Origin: Ignavibacteriaceae bacterium
Lineage (GTDB): Bacteria; Bacteroidota; Ignavibacteria; Ignavibacteriales; Ignavibacteriaceae
Length of the DNA stretch: 6,295 bases
Assembly: GCA_013388525.1 (NCBI GenBank)
Contig: JACAFA010000282.1
Location: 1 to 6,295, forward strand
Reading direction: 5' to 3'
Each line of letters starts with the position of its first letter. The first letter of the stretch is position 1. Of the stretch, positions 5,905 to 6,295 are shown one piece after another. The position numbers were made by a program, and so were the translations under genes. The notes beneath the pieces were generated by a model. It did no database searches, was not told the origin of the DNA, and worked only from the letters and a program-made list of their open reading frames with translations.

Positions 5905-6295
5905 TGTTGAAATACTCTCTGACAAGTTGGGCTTTCTTATTTCCTATTATTTTTGATAAAGTTTCAGTGTCTGAATTTTTAATTTTTTCAACACTGCCCA
6001 GCTCCGAGAGCAACTGATATGCCGTTGCTTTTCCTATTCCTTTTATCTCTGTCAGTTCTGTCGTTATTGTTCTTTTAGATCTTCTAGCTCTGTGAAAAGT
6101 AATTGCAAAACGATGCGCTTCATCTCTTATTTGCTGTAAAAGCTTTAATCCTGATGATGTTTTTGGAATTGATTCAGGTTCTGAATTTTCAGGGAAAAAA
6201 ACTTCTTCGAGTCTCTTTGCGAGACCTATTATATTGTATTGTTTTAATCCGAGACTGTCTAATATTTCAACCGCACTTGATAACTGTCCTTTGCC
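5888..6295 (-). CDS. uvrC: Excinuclease ABC subunit C, C-terminal part (partial)
   Basis: Reading leftward from the window edge gives 135 residues ending at TAA (5888-5890). They start GKGQLSSAVEILDSLGLKQY, which continues the IDGGKGQL motif of the RNase-H-like 5'-incision domain; the catalytic Asp just before it falls outside the window. Further on are GLAKRLEEVFFP, IPKTSSGLKLLQQIRDEAHRFAITFHRARRSK and ELTEIKGIGKATAYQLLSELGSVEKI. The His in DEAHRFAI should be the catalytic histidine of the endonuclease triad. The GIGKATA segment is the helix-hairpin-helix DNA-binding domain that ends UvrC. UvrC makes the dual incisions of nucleotide excision repair with UvrA and UvrB. No internal truncation is seen, and the C-terminal end is intact and close to the usual length. 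The last codons contain the start of the transpeptidase gene. Confidence 0.96.
   Translation of the reverse strand, partial: GKGQLSSAVEILDSLGLKQYNIIGLAKRLEEVFFPENSEPESIPKTSSGLKLLQQIRDEAHRFAITFHRARRSKRTITTELTEIKGIGKATAYQLLSELGSVEKIKNSDTETLSKIIGNKKAQLVREYFNNEKNE
5915..5920 (-). promoter_or_regulatory. Ribosome binding site of the transpeptidase gene, inside uvrC
   Basis: AGAGAG on the minus strand, ten bases before the ATG at 5904 and within uvrC codons. It supports the ATG over the upstream TTG at 5925, which this site lies downstream of. Confidence 0.35.

Overview
The window is AT-rich, ordinary-looking bacterial chromosome, with seven protein genes (two cut by the window edges) and one RNA gene. 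Several features point to the Bacteroidota/Ignavibacteriota side of the tree. These are the low GC, a signal peptide ending in FGQ, a lipoprotein with an LSAC lipobox, start sites without strong Shine-Dalgarno sequences, and a long NhaC-type antiporter with an extracytoplasmic N-terminal domain. This placement is an inference from style and not a phylogenetic result.

Left part (1-1611): the N-terminal end of an isocitrate/isopropylmalate-dehydrogenase-family gene runs leftward out of the window. A divergent gene encodes a solitary beta-class DNA methyltransferase (DPPY motif before the FxGxG motif), with no restriction endonuclease beside it. The small bacterial SRP RNA (4.5S type, ffs) follows. 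Its 3' stem and T-run overlap the end of the next gene, which converges on it from the other strand.

Middle part (1600-4817): two leftward genes lie 24 bases apart and are probably co-transcribed: a SixA-like histidine phosphatase and an unrecognised lipoprotein. Divergent from them is a 622-residue NhaC-family Na+/H+ antiporter that appears to start at TTG. A six-codon ATG reading frame overlaps that start, so either initiation is unusual or there is a one-base error in the sequence.

Right part (4818-6295): a 199-base convergent intergenic stretch is packed with small palindromes and a direct repeat, including a 28-base nearly perfect palindrome that could end transcription from both sides. 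Then come an L,D-transpeptidase (YkuD domain) and the C-terminal part of UvrC, both leftward. The transpeptidase start lies inside the last codons of uvrC, so the two are almost certainly in one transcript.

The genes are a mix of housekeeping functions: central or amino-acid metabolism, protein targeting, DNA repair, ion homeostasis and cell-wall cross-linking. I see no new multi-gene system. The points most worth checking are the solitary methyltransferase, the ffs/phosphatase overlap, the NhaC start and the palindrome cluster.
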